Assembly: GCA_028701435.1 (NCBI GenBank)
Contig: JAQVQT010000017.1
Span: 1-18,407 of the forward strand
Source of the DNA: Smithellaceae bacterium
GTDB taxonomy: Bacteria > Desulfobacterota > Syntrophia > Syntrophales > Smithellaceae
Direction of reading: 5' to 3'
Length of the DNA stretch: 18,407 bases
Position 1 is the stretch's first letter. Each line of letters begins with the position of its first letter. The translations under genes were made by a program, and so were the position numbers. This document shows positions 1-6,900 of the stretch, in pieces. The notes under the pieces are model-generated. The model did not search any database. It was not told where the DNA came from and saw only the letters and a program-made list of their open reading frames with translations.

Positions 1-351
1 TTGAAAAGGCATGAAATTGCCTATGACGATTTAAACGGTTTCCCCGGCTGGGAGCCGCAAGACGACCGCTTTGTGAAAAAGCAGATTGAGATCGAAATCA
101 AGTACGAAGGCTATATCAAGCGTCAGTTTGAAGCGACAAAAAAACTAAAGGATCAGGAAAAAATAAAAATCCCGCCGGATTTCGACTATACATCCGTACC
201 GGGCCTGTCCAACGAACTGCAGGCCAAGCTCACCCGAATCGCGCCCGCGACCATCGGCCAGATGGGGCGCATCCCCGGCATGACCGAAGGCGCCGTCTCC
301 GCCGTACTGATCATGATCAAAAAGCGGGAACTCCTGCATGCCGATCGGTGA
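1..351 (+). CDS. mnmG: MnmG (GidA) tRNA uridine-5-carboxymethylaminomethyl enzyme, C-terminal fragment
   Basis: The frame is open from the first base of the window and ends at TGA 349-351, so the gene is cut at its 5' side and the TTG at position 1 is most likely an internal Leu codon. The roughly 116 visible residues match the C-terminal helical domain of MnmG: the stretch IKYEGYIKRQ, then KIPPDFDY, GLSNE and the P-x-TIGQ-x-x-RIPG run are typical of this family. MnmG is the FAD-dependent partner of MnmE that installs the carboxymethylaminomethyl group on U34 of certain tRNAs; the C-terminal domain is known to contact MnmE and tRNA. The FAD-binding part lies outside the window. No clear intrinsic terminator is visible before the next promoter at 465. 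Confidence 0.9.
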   Translation: MKRHEIAYDDLNGFPGWEPQDDRFVKKQIEIEIKYEGYIKRQFEATKKLKDQEKIKIPPDFDYTSVPGLSNELQAKLTRIAPATIGQMGRIPGMTEGAVSAVLIMIKKRELLHADR

Positions 352-464
352 ACGATTTGAACATGAGCGAGGACAAAAGCGTCTCGTCGGGGCCTTTCAA
401 AAGTAAGGAGGCGCGCACAACTTGGCGGCGGCTTTTTTGCGGCAGAAGCGACCGTCAAATGTTC

Positions 465-493
465 TTGACAGAAAAAGGCACTGTTTCTATAAT
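465..493 (+). promoter_or_regulatory. Perfect-consensus sigma-70 promoter of the 555 lipoprotein gene
   Basis: TTGACA at 465-470 and TATAAT at 488-493 are separated by exactly 17 bases, the ideal vegetative sigma-70 layout. Transcription would start near 500, leaving a leader of about 55 nt that contains the strong AGGAGG ribosome binding site at 542-547. Exact matches at both boxes are uncommon in natural promoters and predict strong constitutive expression of the small lipoprotein downstream. Confidence 0.85.
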
Positions 494-554
494 CCGGGCG
501 AAATCTTTGAGCGGAACATTGATCATCCACAAACAACTTTCAGGAGGAAGGGAT

Positions 555-1151
555 ATGAAAAGAATTGCTGTCCAAGTTTTAGCAACGCTGTTCATTCTGG
601 TCATGGTCATGGGATGCGCCGATGAAAAGGGACCGGCGGAACTGGCCATGAAAGCGGCGGAGCAGGCGGTCGAGACCACTAAGGCCGAGGCGGCAAAGTT
701 TGTTCCGGAACAGGTGGCCGCGCTGGAAGAAGCCATGGCGTCCGCGAAGGACAAACTCGCCAAGGGCGAATACAAAGCCGCCCTGACCGAAGCACAGGGC
801 CTTGTCGACAAAGCCAAGGATGTTCTGGCGGCAGCTAAGGCCAAAAAAGACGAATTATCCAAAAAATGGACGGAACTGACGGAGGGAATGCCTCAAATGG
901 TTGAAGCCATTCAAGGCAAGGTGGACTCCCTGTCCAATCTCAAAAAGCTTCCGAAAAACATCACCGCAGAAAAGCTGGAGGAAGCGAAGTCCGGGCTGGA
1001 GGCTGTCAAAGCCGATCTGGCAAAAGCGCAGGAAAGCTTTACATCCGGAAATATCGCGGAAGCCATCGCCACGGCAACGGCCGTGAAAGAGAAAGCCGTA
1101 AAGACCATGGAAAGCCTGGGCATTTCCACTCCGGAACCGACAAAGTCCTAA
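555..1151 (+). CDS. Small helical Ala/Lys-rich lipoprotein, function unknown
   Basis: This 198-residue protein has a lipoprotein signal peptide: basic MKR, a hydrophobic stretch to about residue 19, and lipobox VMGC with the acylated Cys at 21. The mature part is almost entirely helical, rich in Ala, Lys and Glu, with no recognised catalytic motif. Two stretches resemble each other, about residues 55-91 and 146-185 (each an A/L-x-x-A-K helix, a G-E-Y or G-N-I turn, then A-x-x-x-A helices), suggesting a duplicated helical hairpin like TPR/DUF4398-type lipoproteins. The ATG at 555 was chosen because AGGAGG lies 7 nt upstream and the signal peptide begins there; the frame is open further back to an ATG at 348, but that extension would cover the promoter. 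It is monocistronic, with its own consensus promoter and a terminator just after the stop. The lipid-anchored protein is probably abundant; its role (envelope spacer, chaperone-like or binding protein) is not readable from sequence. Confidence 0.85.
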   Translation: MKRIAVQVLATLFILVMVMGCADEKGPAELAMKAAEQAVETTKAEAAKFVPEQVAALEEAMASAKDKLAKGEYKAALTEAQGLVDKAKDVLAAAKAKKDELSKKWTELTEGMPQMVEAIQGKVDSLSNLKKLPKNITAEKLEEAKSGLEAVKADLAKAQESFTSGNIAEAIATATAVKEKAVKTMESLGISTPEPTKS

Positions 1152-1156
1152 CAACA

Positions 1157-1210
1157 AAAGGGACACATTCCCGTCTGGTTTGAAAGAGAGAATGTGTCCC
1201 TTTATTTTTC
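1157..1210 (+). terminator. Intrinsic terminator between convergent genes, possibly bidirectional
   Basis: A perfect 14-bp inverted repeat, AAAGGGACACATTC at 1157-1170 and GAATGTGTCCCTTT at 1190-1203, encloses a 19-nt loop and is followed by a T-rich run (1201-1209). It sits 5 nt after the lipoprotein stop codon. Read on the minus strand, the same hairpin is followed by a weaker T-rich run (TTTTGTTGTT), so it may also stop the converging Mla-like operon that ends at 1228. Confidence 0.85.
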
Positions 1211-1227
1211 AGGAATTCGCGGCACCA

Positions 1228-1890
1228 TCACTTTTTTAAAAGCTTCAGCCTTTCTGCGATGCTTTGTGCTTTTGCCTGATCTCCATTTTCCAGATAATCA
1301 TTCTGAAGCTTCTCCAGATAAGCCCAAAGCGGCCTGCGCCAACCGTTAGACGACGCGGTGTCGATGCCGATTTGCAAAATGGTTTCATCGGCGGGCAGAT
1401 ACCTTGTCCAGACTCCGCAGGCAATCAACCGGGACAAAGGATCGTCGATGGCGGAAATCTCGCGGCCGGCCGCCGCTGCATCCCTGGCGACAGCGGCTTT
1501 CAGTAAACCGGCATACTTCGCCGGAAGCGCTTTAGGATCAACAGCGCTGAAATTGCCCTTTAAAAAATGGCAGTAGGCCATGTCGGCGGGGTGAGGTTCC
1601 AACCGGTAGAGCTTTGCGAAATCGCTTGCATCAAAAGGCTCCAGCGAAGCGGTGTGGAGCGCGTACTTGGTCAGATAAGCGATGGTTAAAAGGCCGATGT
1701 CGTTGCCGGCGGCGATCTCTTTTCTGGCTTTCTCAAAATGAGGTTCGGTGGATGCTTCCCGGCCGGTCAGGAAACCGGTTTTGTATTCCTCCATATGAAT
1801 GTACCCCTTTTCCTTCCAGACAGGAACCTGTCCGGCGCCTCCGCAGGCGCAAATCATCAGCACGATTATCAACAACAGGATTTTTTTCAT
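1228..1890 (-). CDS. Lipoprotein at the end of the Mla-like operon, function unknown
   Basis: A 220-residue protein whose N-terminus is a clear lipoprotein signal (MKK, hydrophobic residues 4-13, lipobox ICAC with Cys 16). The rest looks helical and mixed in charge, and no family was recognised. Its ATG overlaps the stop of the MCE gene in an ATGA (1887-1890), so it is translationally coupled to it and is the last gene of the operon. Lipoproteins often accompany MCE/Mla systems (MlaA in the outer membrane; other lipoproteins in MCE operons), so a role as an outer-membrane or periplasmic partner of the MCE protein is a reasonable inference; there is no visible sequence similarity to MlaA. The shared hairpin at 1157-1203 lies just downstream. 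Confidence 0.8.
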   Translation of the reverse strand: MKKILLLIIVLMICACGGAGQVPVWKEKGYIHMEEYKTGFLTGREASTEPHFEKARKEIAAGNDIGLLTIAYLTKYALHTASLEPFDASDFAKLYRLEPHPADMAYCHFLKGNFSAVDPKALPAKYAGLLKAAVARDAAAAGREISAIDDPLSRLIACGVWTRYLPADETILQIGIDTASSNGWRRPLWAYLEKLQNDYLENGDQAKAQSIAERLKLLKK

Positions 1891-2840
1891 GGGACCTTAA
1901 ACTCCGGATCCTTTTTTGACCCGACAATGGCGTCCAGTTTTTTGACCACATTGTCCAGCGAAACCACAACATCATCGATATCGGAGCGAAGAAGGTGAAA
2001 ATCTTTCATGCCCTCAGACGCGTCTGTGCTTATTTTATTAATATTATCAATTGTTTTCTCCAGTTTTTGCAGTTTTCCGATTACATCTTTGAGAATGACG
2101 TTCACCTGCGGCAGCGTTCCTTCCGTTCCATAGATTTCGCGGTCCGTCTTGTCCGCCATTTTATCCACTTTTGAAAGGATGCGATTGACGTTGGTGGTAA
2201 TTTCCTTCAGCTGCTTGAGAGATTCGTTCAACGCCTTGACGCTTTCCTCATCGGAAATGGCCATTTCCACAAGGGATTTCTTTGAAGCCAGGTTCGCGGT
2301 AATTTTTTCGGCATTGCCCAGCGTCTGATTTAAATTCCCCTGAGGATCGGACAGGGCGCGCGTCAGGCTCTCCACATGATCGGCAATCTGCGTCACCTGG
2401 TCCAGAACAGGTTCGATTCTGGCAATGGCGTCATTGATATCGTTGACGATGGCCACTTCCGGAACCTGCTCCGGGTTCATCGGCGGACTGTTCAGATCGG
2501 ACGTGGTCACGATAATCCTCGCCGCGCCGATCAGCGGCCGGTACAAAACAAAGGTGCTGTCCGAGCGGATCCATTTTACATGGCGATCGGGAATTTTGAT
2601 TTTAATTAAAACGATGCCTTTGTCACTGAGCTCCATCGCCTGCACCTTGCCGATGTTGAATCCGGAAAAATCAACCGGCATGCCTTCGGTAAAACCGTCG
2701 CCGGAGCGCGACGACAGAGTGAAGGTGTGCATTTTCTCAAAAACGCCCTTTCCCACGGCAAGATACAAAAGAGCGGCGGCAAGCAAAACGGCCGTTGAGA
2801 CAATGAAAAGTCCGACTTTACATTCGCGGCTTACTGTCAT
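1887..2840 (-). CDS. MCE-domain protein (MlaD-like), periplasmic lipid-transport subunit
   Basis: This 317-residue protein has the layout of single-MCE-domain MlaD relatives: a short N-terminal cytosolic segment, one membrane helix at about residues 9-30, an MCE domain at about 37-115 (the D-G-F-x-E-G-M-P-V-x-F-S-G-F-x-I-G-K-V run at 48-66 is diagnostic), and a long helical tail to about 305. MCE proteins form hexameric rings that shuttle phospholipids between membranes, working with MlaE and an ATPase; the long helical tail resembles the coiled-coil extensions of larger MCE proteins (PqiB/LetB-type needles) more than short E. coli MlaD. ATG 2840 overlaps the stop of the upstream ATPase-like gene (ATGA 2837-2840), and its own stop overlaps the next gene the same way. 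Phospholipid or other hydrophobic cargo is inferred from the family only. Confidence 0.9.
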   Translation of the reverse strand: MTVSRECKVGLFIVSTAVLLAAALLYLAVGKGVFEKMHTFTLSSRSGDGFTEGMPVDFSGFNIGKVQAMELSDKGIVLIKIKIPDRHVKWIRSDSTFVLYRPLIGAARIIVTTSDLNSPPMNPEQVPEVAIVNDINDAIARIEPVLDQVTQIADHVESLTRALSDPQGNLNQTLGNAEKITANLASKKSLVEMAISDEESVKALNESLKQLKEITTNVNRILSKVDKMADKTDREIYGTEGTLPQVNVILKDVIGKLQKLEKTIDNINKISTDASEGMKDFHLLRSDIDDVVVSLDNVVKKLDAIVGSKKDPEFKVP

Positions 2841-3310
2841 AGTTCTCCGTACTTTTTTTCCATCCAGCGGTAGTCGTATATGTGGCAGCTTGAATACAAA
2901 TCATCAATGATTTTCAAGGCATCCATAATAAAGCGACCGTCCTGTAAATGAGGGACAATTTGAAAAGGCTGATCGATCAGAATCATGGCGTCTTTGACCA
3001 TCGCGGCCCGAAGCAGCATCACGCAAAACCGCTCTTCCGTGTTCAGCGCCGGGTTGCGCCTGCCGGCGATGGCCCCTAGGCCAAAGCGCTCCAGGTACGT
3101 GAGCGCAAGCTGTTGAGCCTTCCGCCTGGGCATATTTTCATGATACTGCTTGATCAGGGCGATGTTCATATAGACATCCTGATTGGAAATCAGCGGCACG
3201 TTTTCGGACACGGGCGCGGCCTGCAGGGGATAGTCCCGCAGAAATTTCTGCTGCGACTGCCGAAGCGTCTGTTCGCTGTCAAAATAATTTACAGTAATTT
3301 TGTGAGTAAT
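2837..3310 (-). CDS. Degenerate MlaF-like ABC ATPase lacking Walker A
   Basis: The encoded protein aligns by eye only with the second half of an ABC ATPase: PLISNQDVYMNIAL fits the region after the Q-loop, LNTEERFCVMLLRAAMV sits where LSGGE-x-QRV-x-x-ARA is expected, and AMILIDQPF sits at Walker B, where hhhhDEP is expected. Thus the signature is lost, the Walker B catalytic Glu is Gln, and no GxxGxGKS/T exists in any frame because mlaE lies immediately upstream. The frame is open from about 3319. The first ordinary start is GTG at 3209-3211 (124 aa) with no Shine-Dalgarno sequence; an ATT at 3308-3310 has GAGGTG 5 nt upstream (157 aa) and would overlap the end of mlaE. I use the ATT because the intervening codons read like coding sequence. 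It is coupled to the MCE gene by an ATGA. It could be a non-catalytic subunit, or decayed. Start uncertain. Confidence 0.65.
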   Translation of the reverse strand: MTHKITVNYFDSEQTLRQSQQKFLRDYPLQAAPVSENVPLISNQDVYMNIALIKQYHENMPRRKAQQLALTYLERFGLGAIAGRRNPALNTEERFCVMLLRAAMVKDAMILIDQPFQIVPHLQDGRFIMDALKIIDDLYSSCHIYDYRWMEKKYGEL

Positions 3311-4071
3311 GACAGCACCTCAATCATCAGTATGGCCGCAAAAACATTCACCATGCCCTGGGACACCACCACGGGAATGCTGGTCAGTTCACGCGACGCC
3401 CGCAGACCGAAACGGATGGGAATCAGCGTGATAAAAAACCCGTAAACGGCGCACTTCAAAAGCGCAATGACTATATCAGAAAAATCCGTGGAATTTAACA
3501 GAAGATTTGAATAAACATCCGTGCTCATCCCGAACATCACCCTGGAAAACAGGTTGCCGCTGGCCAAGAGGACAATGGAAAAAAGGCTGCTTAACAAAAC
3601 AATGGAAATAATGCCGTTGATGATGCGAGGCATCACCAGGTAATCGATGATGTCAATGCGAAAAATTTCCAGCGTTCTGATTTCCCGGTTGACCTTCATC
3701 ACGGCCATTTCCGTATTGATCGCCGCACTCGACCGCAGGGTGATCAGAAGCACCGTTAAAAAAGGCGACAATTCCGTAACAATCAAGCCCATTAAGATAT
3801 GCCCGATAAACTGGGTCAGCCCGAGTTCTTTAAGCAAGCTAAAGACTATGCCGATAAAAAGAGATCCGAAAAGAATGGAAACAAGAAGAAAAAGAGGCAA
3901 GATCTGCACGGCAGTGAAGTAGATCTGGTTGACAAGGACTTCACGCATGGCGCTTGAATAGGTTTTTCGTTGAAAAATCCGCAGAAAAACTTTCCCGGAA
4001 AACGCGATCGTCCCTGCAAACCCGCTGATCATTCGGATGACCTGATTTCCCAATTTTTCAAACAAGGACAT
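3289..4071 (-). CDS. mlaE: MlaE-family permease of the Mla-like lipid transport operon
   Basis: A 260-residue integral membrane protein with about five hydrophobic segments and the hallmark MlaE region: E-L-S-P-F-L-T-V-L-L at about 100-109, then RSSAAINTEMAVMKVN, REIRTLE, and YLVMPR. In the family this stretch usually reads roughly GR-x-GA-x-x-AE-x-G-x-M-x-V-x-EQI-x-AL; here the first glycines and the EQI are replaced. MlaE is the inner-membrane core that works with the MCE ring and the ATPase in moving phospholipids. It is the first gene of a four-gene minus-strand operon. Upstream, a TATAAT on the minus strand (4131-4136) is a possible -10 without a good -35. The Shine-Dalgarno sequence is weak (GGAG about 12 nt before ATG 4071). 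Confidence 0.9.
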   Translation of the reverse strand: MSLFEKLGNQVIRMISGFAGTIAFSGKVFLRIFQRKTYSSAMREVLVNQIYFTAVQILPLFLLVSILFGSLFIGIVFSLLKELGLTQFIGHILMGLIVTELSPFLTVLLITLRSSAAINTEMAVMKVNREIRTLEIFRIDIIDYLVMPRIINGIISIVLLSSLFSIVLLASGNLFSRVMFGMSTDVYSNLLLNSTDFSDIVIALLKCAVYGFFITLIPIRFGLRASRELTSIPVVVSQGMVNVFAAILMIEVLSLLTKLL

Positions 4072-4149
4072 ATACTGTTCGCTCCGTGATGCGGCATCCT
4101 AACACAGGACATAAAATACTTCAAACCATCATTATAAATGCGTTTTACG

Positions 4150-4177
4150 TTGACAAACGGATGCCTGTCGTTATATT
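4150..4177 (+). promoter_or_regulatory. Sigma-70-type promoter for htrA
   Basis: TTGACA at 4150-4155 and TATATT at 4172-4177 are separated by 16 bases. The start would fall near 4184, about 60 nt before the htrA ATG at 4243. No sigma-E-like motif was seen, so a stress-specific promoter is not evident. The region also separates htrA from the divergent Mla-like operon. Confidence 0.65.
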
Positions 4178-4242
4178 TGAAATCATTATGCGTTCAAAAA
4201 CCTCTGAAAAGCATCACCGAGCGCATTATTCTGGAGGAAAAG

Positions 4243-5709
4243 ATGAAAAATTCAAATCGAAAAACGTTTTTTATGTTCCTGATGGCCTTTCTGGTGGCCT
4301 TTTTTATTGTTTCACTGGTGGGCGTTTTGAGATCGTCCTTTACCAGTTCCGGGGCTCCTGAAATTCCCGCCGCCCAGGCGGTCCCTTCACTCACGAACAC
4401 CCCCGGCATGACGCCGACTTCTTTTTCCGATCTGGTCGATCGGGTGAAGCCGGCCGTTGTCAATATCAGCACCTCCAAAACCTATAAGGGAAGAGGCGGT
4501 TTTGGGGCTCCTTTCGGTCGATCGCCTTTCGGGGATGATTTCTTTGACCGCTTTTTCGGCGACATGCCCCGCAGAGAATTCAAACAGCGAAGCCTGGGAT
4601 CAGGATTTATTATCAGCAATGACGGCTATATCTTCACCAACAACCATGTGGTGGAACAGGCGGATAAAATCCTTGTAAAAATATCCGACGGCAAGGAATA
4701 CGAGGCCAAAGTCATCGGCACGGACGCCAACACGGACATTGCGCTCATTAAAATTAAACCGGACAACAGCCTGCCGGTGGCGGATATCGGAGATTCGGAA
4801 AAGGTCAGAGTCGGAGAATGGGTGGTCGCGATCGGCAATCCCTTTGGTTTGGACGCGACGGTAACCGCTGGCATTGTCAGCGCCAAGGGACGGGTCATCG
4901 GCGCCGGACCTTATGATAATTTTATTCAAACGGACGCCTCGATCAATCCCGGCAACAGCGGCGGCCCGCTGTTTAATATGGAAGGTAAAGTCATCGGCAT
5001 CAACACGGCCATCGTAGCGCAGGGCCAGGGCATCGGCTTTGCCATCCCCATCAACATGGCCAAAGGCATTCTGGCGGATTTGAAAACAAAAGGAAAGGTC
5101 ACACGCGGCTGGCTGGGAATATCCGTTCAGGATATTACCGACGATATCGCCCAGAATTTAAACCACAAAAACAAAAACGGCGCTTTGGTATCGGATGTTT
5201 TCAAGGGTGATCCGGCAGACGAGGCCGGAATTAAGATAGGTGATATCATTATAGAAATCAATGGAAAGCCCGTCAAGGATACGCACGAGCTGCTGTTGAT
5301 GATCGCTGCCATGAAGGTCGGCCAGAAGATGAGTATCAAAGCCATTCGCGACGGAAGGGAAATGATGTTCCAGGTGGTCGTCGCGGAACGAAAAGACAAT
5401 GTGACGATGGCCATGGAAAGGTCCGGGCTTGGACATTTTGGCATTGCTGCGCAGGACATTACCCCGGAGATAGCAAAGCAGTTCGGAGTGGCGCGCGACG
5501 GTGTCATAGTCACGGACGTTCAGGCGGGAAGCCCGGCCGATGAAGTCGGCATTCAGCCCCGGGACATCATCGTTCAGGTGAACCGGGTTAAAATATCATC
5601 CATGAAGGATTACACCCGTGAAATCACCAAAGCGGCCCAAAAGAAAAGCGTCACGCTCTTTATCAAGCGGGGTCGATCCGGTTATTCCGTAACAATCCGC
5701 ACCGATTAA
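4243..5709 (+). CDS. degP: Periplasmic serine protease/chaperone HtrA (DegP-like, Do family)
   Basis: A 488-residue Do-type protease that degrades or chaperones misfolded envelope proteins. Residues 8-30 form a hydrophobic signal or anchor helix; the A-A-Q-A at 43-46 could be a cleavage site. The trypsin-like domain carries a complete triad: His135 (TNNHVV), Asp165 (NTDIALIK) and Ser239 (NPGNSGGPL). Two PDZ domains follow at about 288-380 and 395-478, the usual DegP/DegQ arrangement and length. A Gly/Phe/Arg-rich loop at about 82-115 corresponds to the LA loop of the family. ATG 4243 was chosen because GGAGG lies 5 nt upstream and a signal sequence begins there; the same frame is open back to 4138, but that lies over the promoter. 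The gene has its own promoter and terminator. Next to the lipid-transport operon it fits an envelope-maintenance neighbourhood. Confidence 0.95.
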   Translation: MKNSNRKTFFMFLMAFLVAFFIVSLVGVLRSSFTSSGAPEIPAAQAVPSLTNTPGMTPTSFSDLVDRVKPAVVNISTSKTYKGRGGFGAPFGRSPFGDDFFDRFFGDMPRREFKQRSLGSGFIISNDGYIFTNNHVVEQADKILVKISDGKEYEAKVIGTDANTDIALIKIKPDNSLPVADIGDSEKVRVGEWVVAIGNPFGLDATVTAGIVSAKGRVIGAGPYDNFIQTDASINPGNSGGPLFNMEGKVIGINTAIVAQGQGIGFAIPINMAKGILADLKTKGKVTRGWLGISVQDITDDIAQNLNHKNKNGALVSDVFKGDPADEAGIKIGDIIIEINGKPVKDTHELLLMIAAMKVGQKMSIKAIRDGREMMFQVVVAERKDNVTMAMERSGLGHFGIAAQDITPEIAKQFGVARDGVIVTDVQAGSPADEVGIQPRDIIVQVNRVKISSMKDYTREITKAAQKKSVTLFIKRGRSGYSVTIRTD

Positions 5710-5724
5710 AGATCCGCCTTCGGG

Positions 5725-5755
5725 AAAAGGCAGGCTGAAAGGCCTGCCTTTTTTA
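5725..5755 (+). terminator. Intrinsic terminator of htrA
   Basis: AAAAGGCAGGC at 5725-5735 pairs with GCCTGCCTTTT at 5742-5752 (11 bp, 6-nt loop) and runs into a six-T tract ending at 5754. It lies 16 nt after the htrA stop and 32 nt before the PHP gene, so the two genes are probably separate units, or the PHP gene relies on read-through. Confidence 0.9.
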
Positions 5756-5786
5756 TAACGTCCAAAGCCTGAAAAGATTGTCATCC

Positions 5787-6851
5787 ATGAACAGAAACCT
5801 ATGTGATTACGACGGTGTCATTCACCTCCACTCCTCTTTTTCCTTTGACGGTCATGCGCCGATGAAAGAAATACTCGCCGCGGCCGAAAAGAACGAAGTT
5901 GACTTCATCATGCTGACGGACCACGACCATCTGAAGGCCAGACAGGAAGGCTGGGAAGGTTGGCAGGGCAAAACGCTGGTCATGGTCGGGGAAGAAATCG
6001 CCCCGAGGTTCAATCACTTTCTGGCGTTTAATATTCAGGAACCGGTTTTATGCGGCGGCGACCCCGAAGGAAAAGATCCGCAAAAATACATTGACGAAGT
6101 GAACCGCCAGGGCGGATTCGGCTTTATCGCCCATCCCGATCACGAAGGAACCCGATTGTTTCACGTGAAACATTACAGCTGGAGCAACTGGAATGTTCAG
6201 GGTTTCGCCGGCATCGGCATCTGGGATTTCATGACGGACTGGCAAAAAAGCCTTCACGGATACGGCAGTGCGCTGTTGAGCTTCCTTTTTCCCGCCTTTG
6301 TTTTAAAGGGCCCCCGCCGCATTACGCTGGAAAGATGGGACGCCTTGAACCAAATCCGGAAAACCGTCGGCATCGGAGAGCTGGACAACCATGCCACCGT
6401 GAAAAAGCTGCTGGGATTTCGTTTCGTCGCCTTCCCTTTTCACCGAGCCCTCGCGTTCATCCGGACGCATGTTTTAACCAAAACCGGTTTTACCGGAAAC
6501 CATCAACAGGACATTGCCCTGGTGTATGAGGCGCTCCTTTATGGACGCTGCTATTTTGCCCTGGAATATTTCCGCAAGGCAAAAGGTTTTCAATTCACAC
6601 TGGAGCAGGACCAAAAAGTATTTCATATGGGAGATCAGGTTTCACTTTCCGGAAGCACTCAATTATCCATTGCCTGCCCAGCGAAAGCTTTGATTCGCAT
6701 CGTTAGAAACGGCCGGGAGGAATGCCGGAAGATCAGCGATCAGTTAAGCATTAAAATTGATAAAGCAGGGGTTTATCGCGTCGAAGCACACCTGAAGGCG
6801 GCTGGAAAAACCCGACCATGGATTTTTTCCAACCCGATTTTTGTAAGCTGA
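5787..6851 (+). CDS. PHP-domain metal-dependent phosphoesterase
   Basis: This 354-residue protein belongs to the PHP superfamily of metal-dependent phosphoesterases, which includes histidinol phosphatase and the polymerase-associated domain. Visible metal ligands are HLH at 13-15, Asp21 in S-F-D-G, TDHDH at 44-48, GEE at 68-70, an N-H-F at 76-78, AHPDHE at 115-120, and GELDNH at 197-202. This is close to a full PHP metal set, so the enzyme should be active. The last 80-90 residues (from about 270) look like a small beta-rich domain, ending in a predicted Ig-like strand region that is common in long PHP proteins. The substrate is unknown. ATG 5787 is the first ATG; a TTG at 5778 in the same frame would add three residues, and neither has a strong ribosome binding site. 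The downstream gene converges on it with 49 nt between them. Confidence 0.85.
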   Translation: MNRNLCDYDGVIHLHSSFSFDGHAPMKEILAAAEKNEVDFIMLTDHDHLKARQEGWEGWQGKTLVMVGEEIAPRFNHFLAFNIQEPVLCGGDPEGKDPQKYIDEVNRQGGFGFIAHPDHEGTRLFHVKHYSWSNWNVQGFAGIGIWDFMTDWQKSLHGYGSALLSFLFPAFVLKGPRRITLERWDALNQIRKTVGIGELDNHATVKKLLGFRFVAFPFHRALAFIRTHVLTKTGFTGNHQQDIALVYEALLYGRCYFALEYFRKAKGFQFTLEQDQKVFHMGDQVSLSGSTQLSIACPAKALIRIVRNGREECRKISDQLSIKIDKAGVYRVEAHLKAAGKTRPWIFSNPIFVS

Positions 6852-6900
6852 CACGCCGGGAATGTTTTTATCCGGTTTGTGCCGGGTAATAAAATAGTGG

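Noticed and set aside
348..554. N-terminal extension of the 555 lipoprotein from ATG 348
   Set aside because: It would place the signal peptide inside the protein and cover a consensus promoter and AGGAGG site; the ATG 555 start explains both.
4138..4242. N-terminal extension of htrA from ATG 4138
   Set aside because: It overlaps the -35/-10 boxes and has no signal peptide; GGAGG and a signal sequence start at 4243.
6852..6900. Terminator between the PHP gene and the acyl-CoA synthetase
   Set aside because: A weak 6-bp CCGG-centred stem is present but no U-run follows on either strand.
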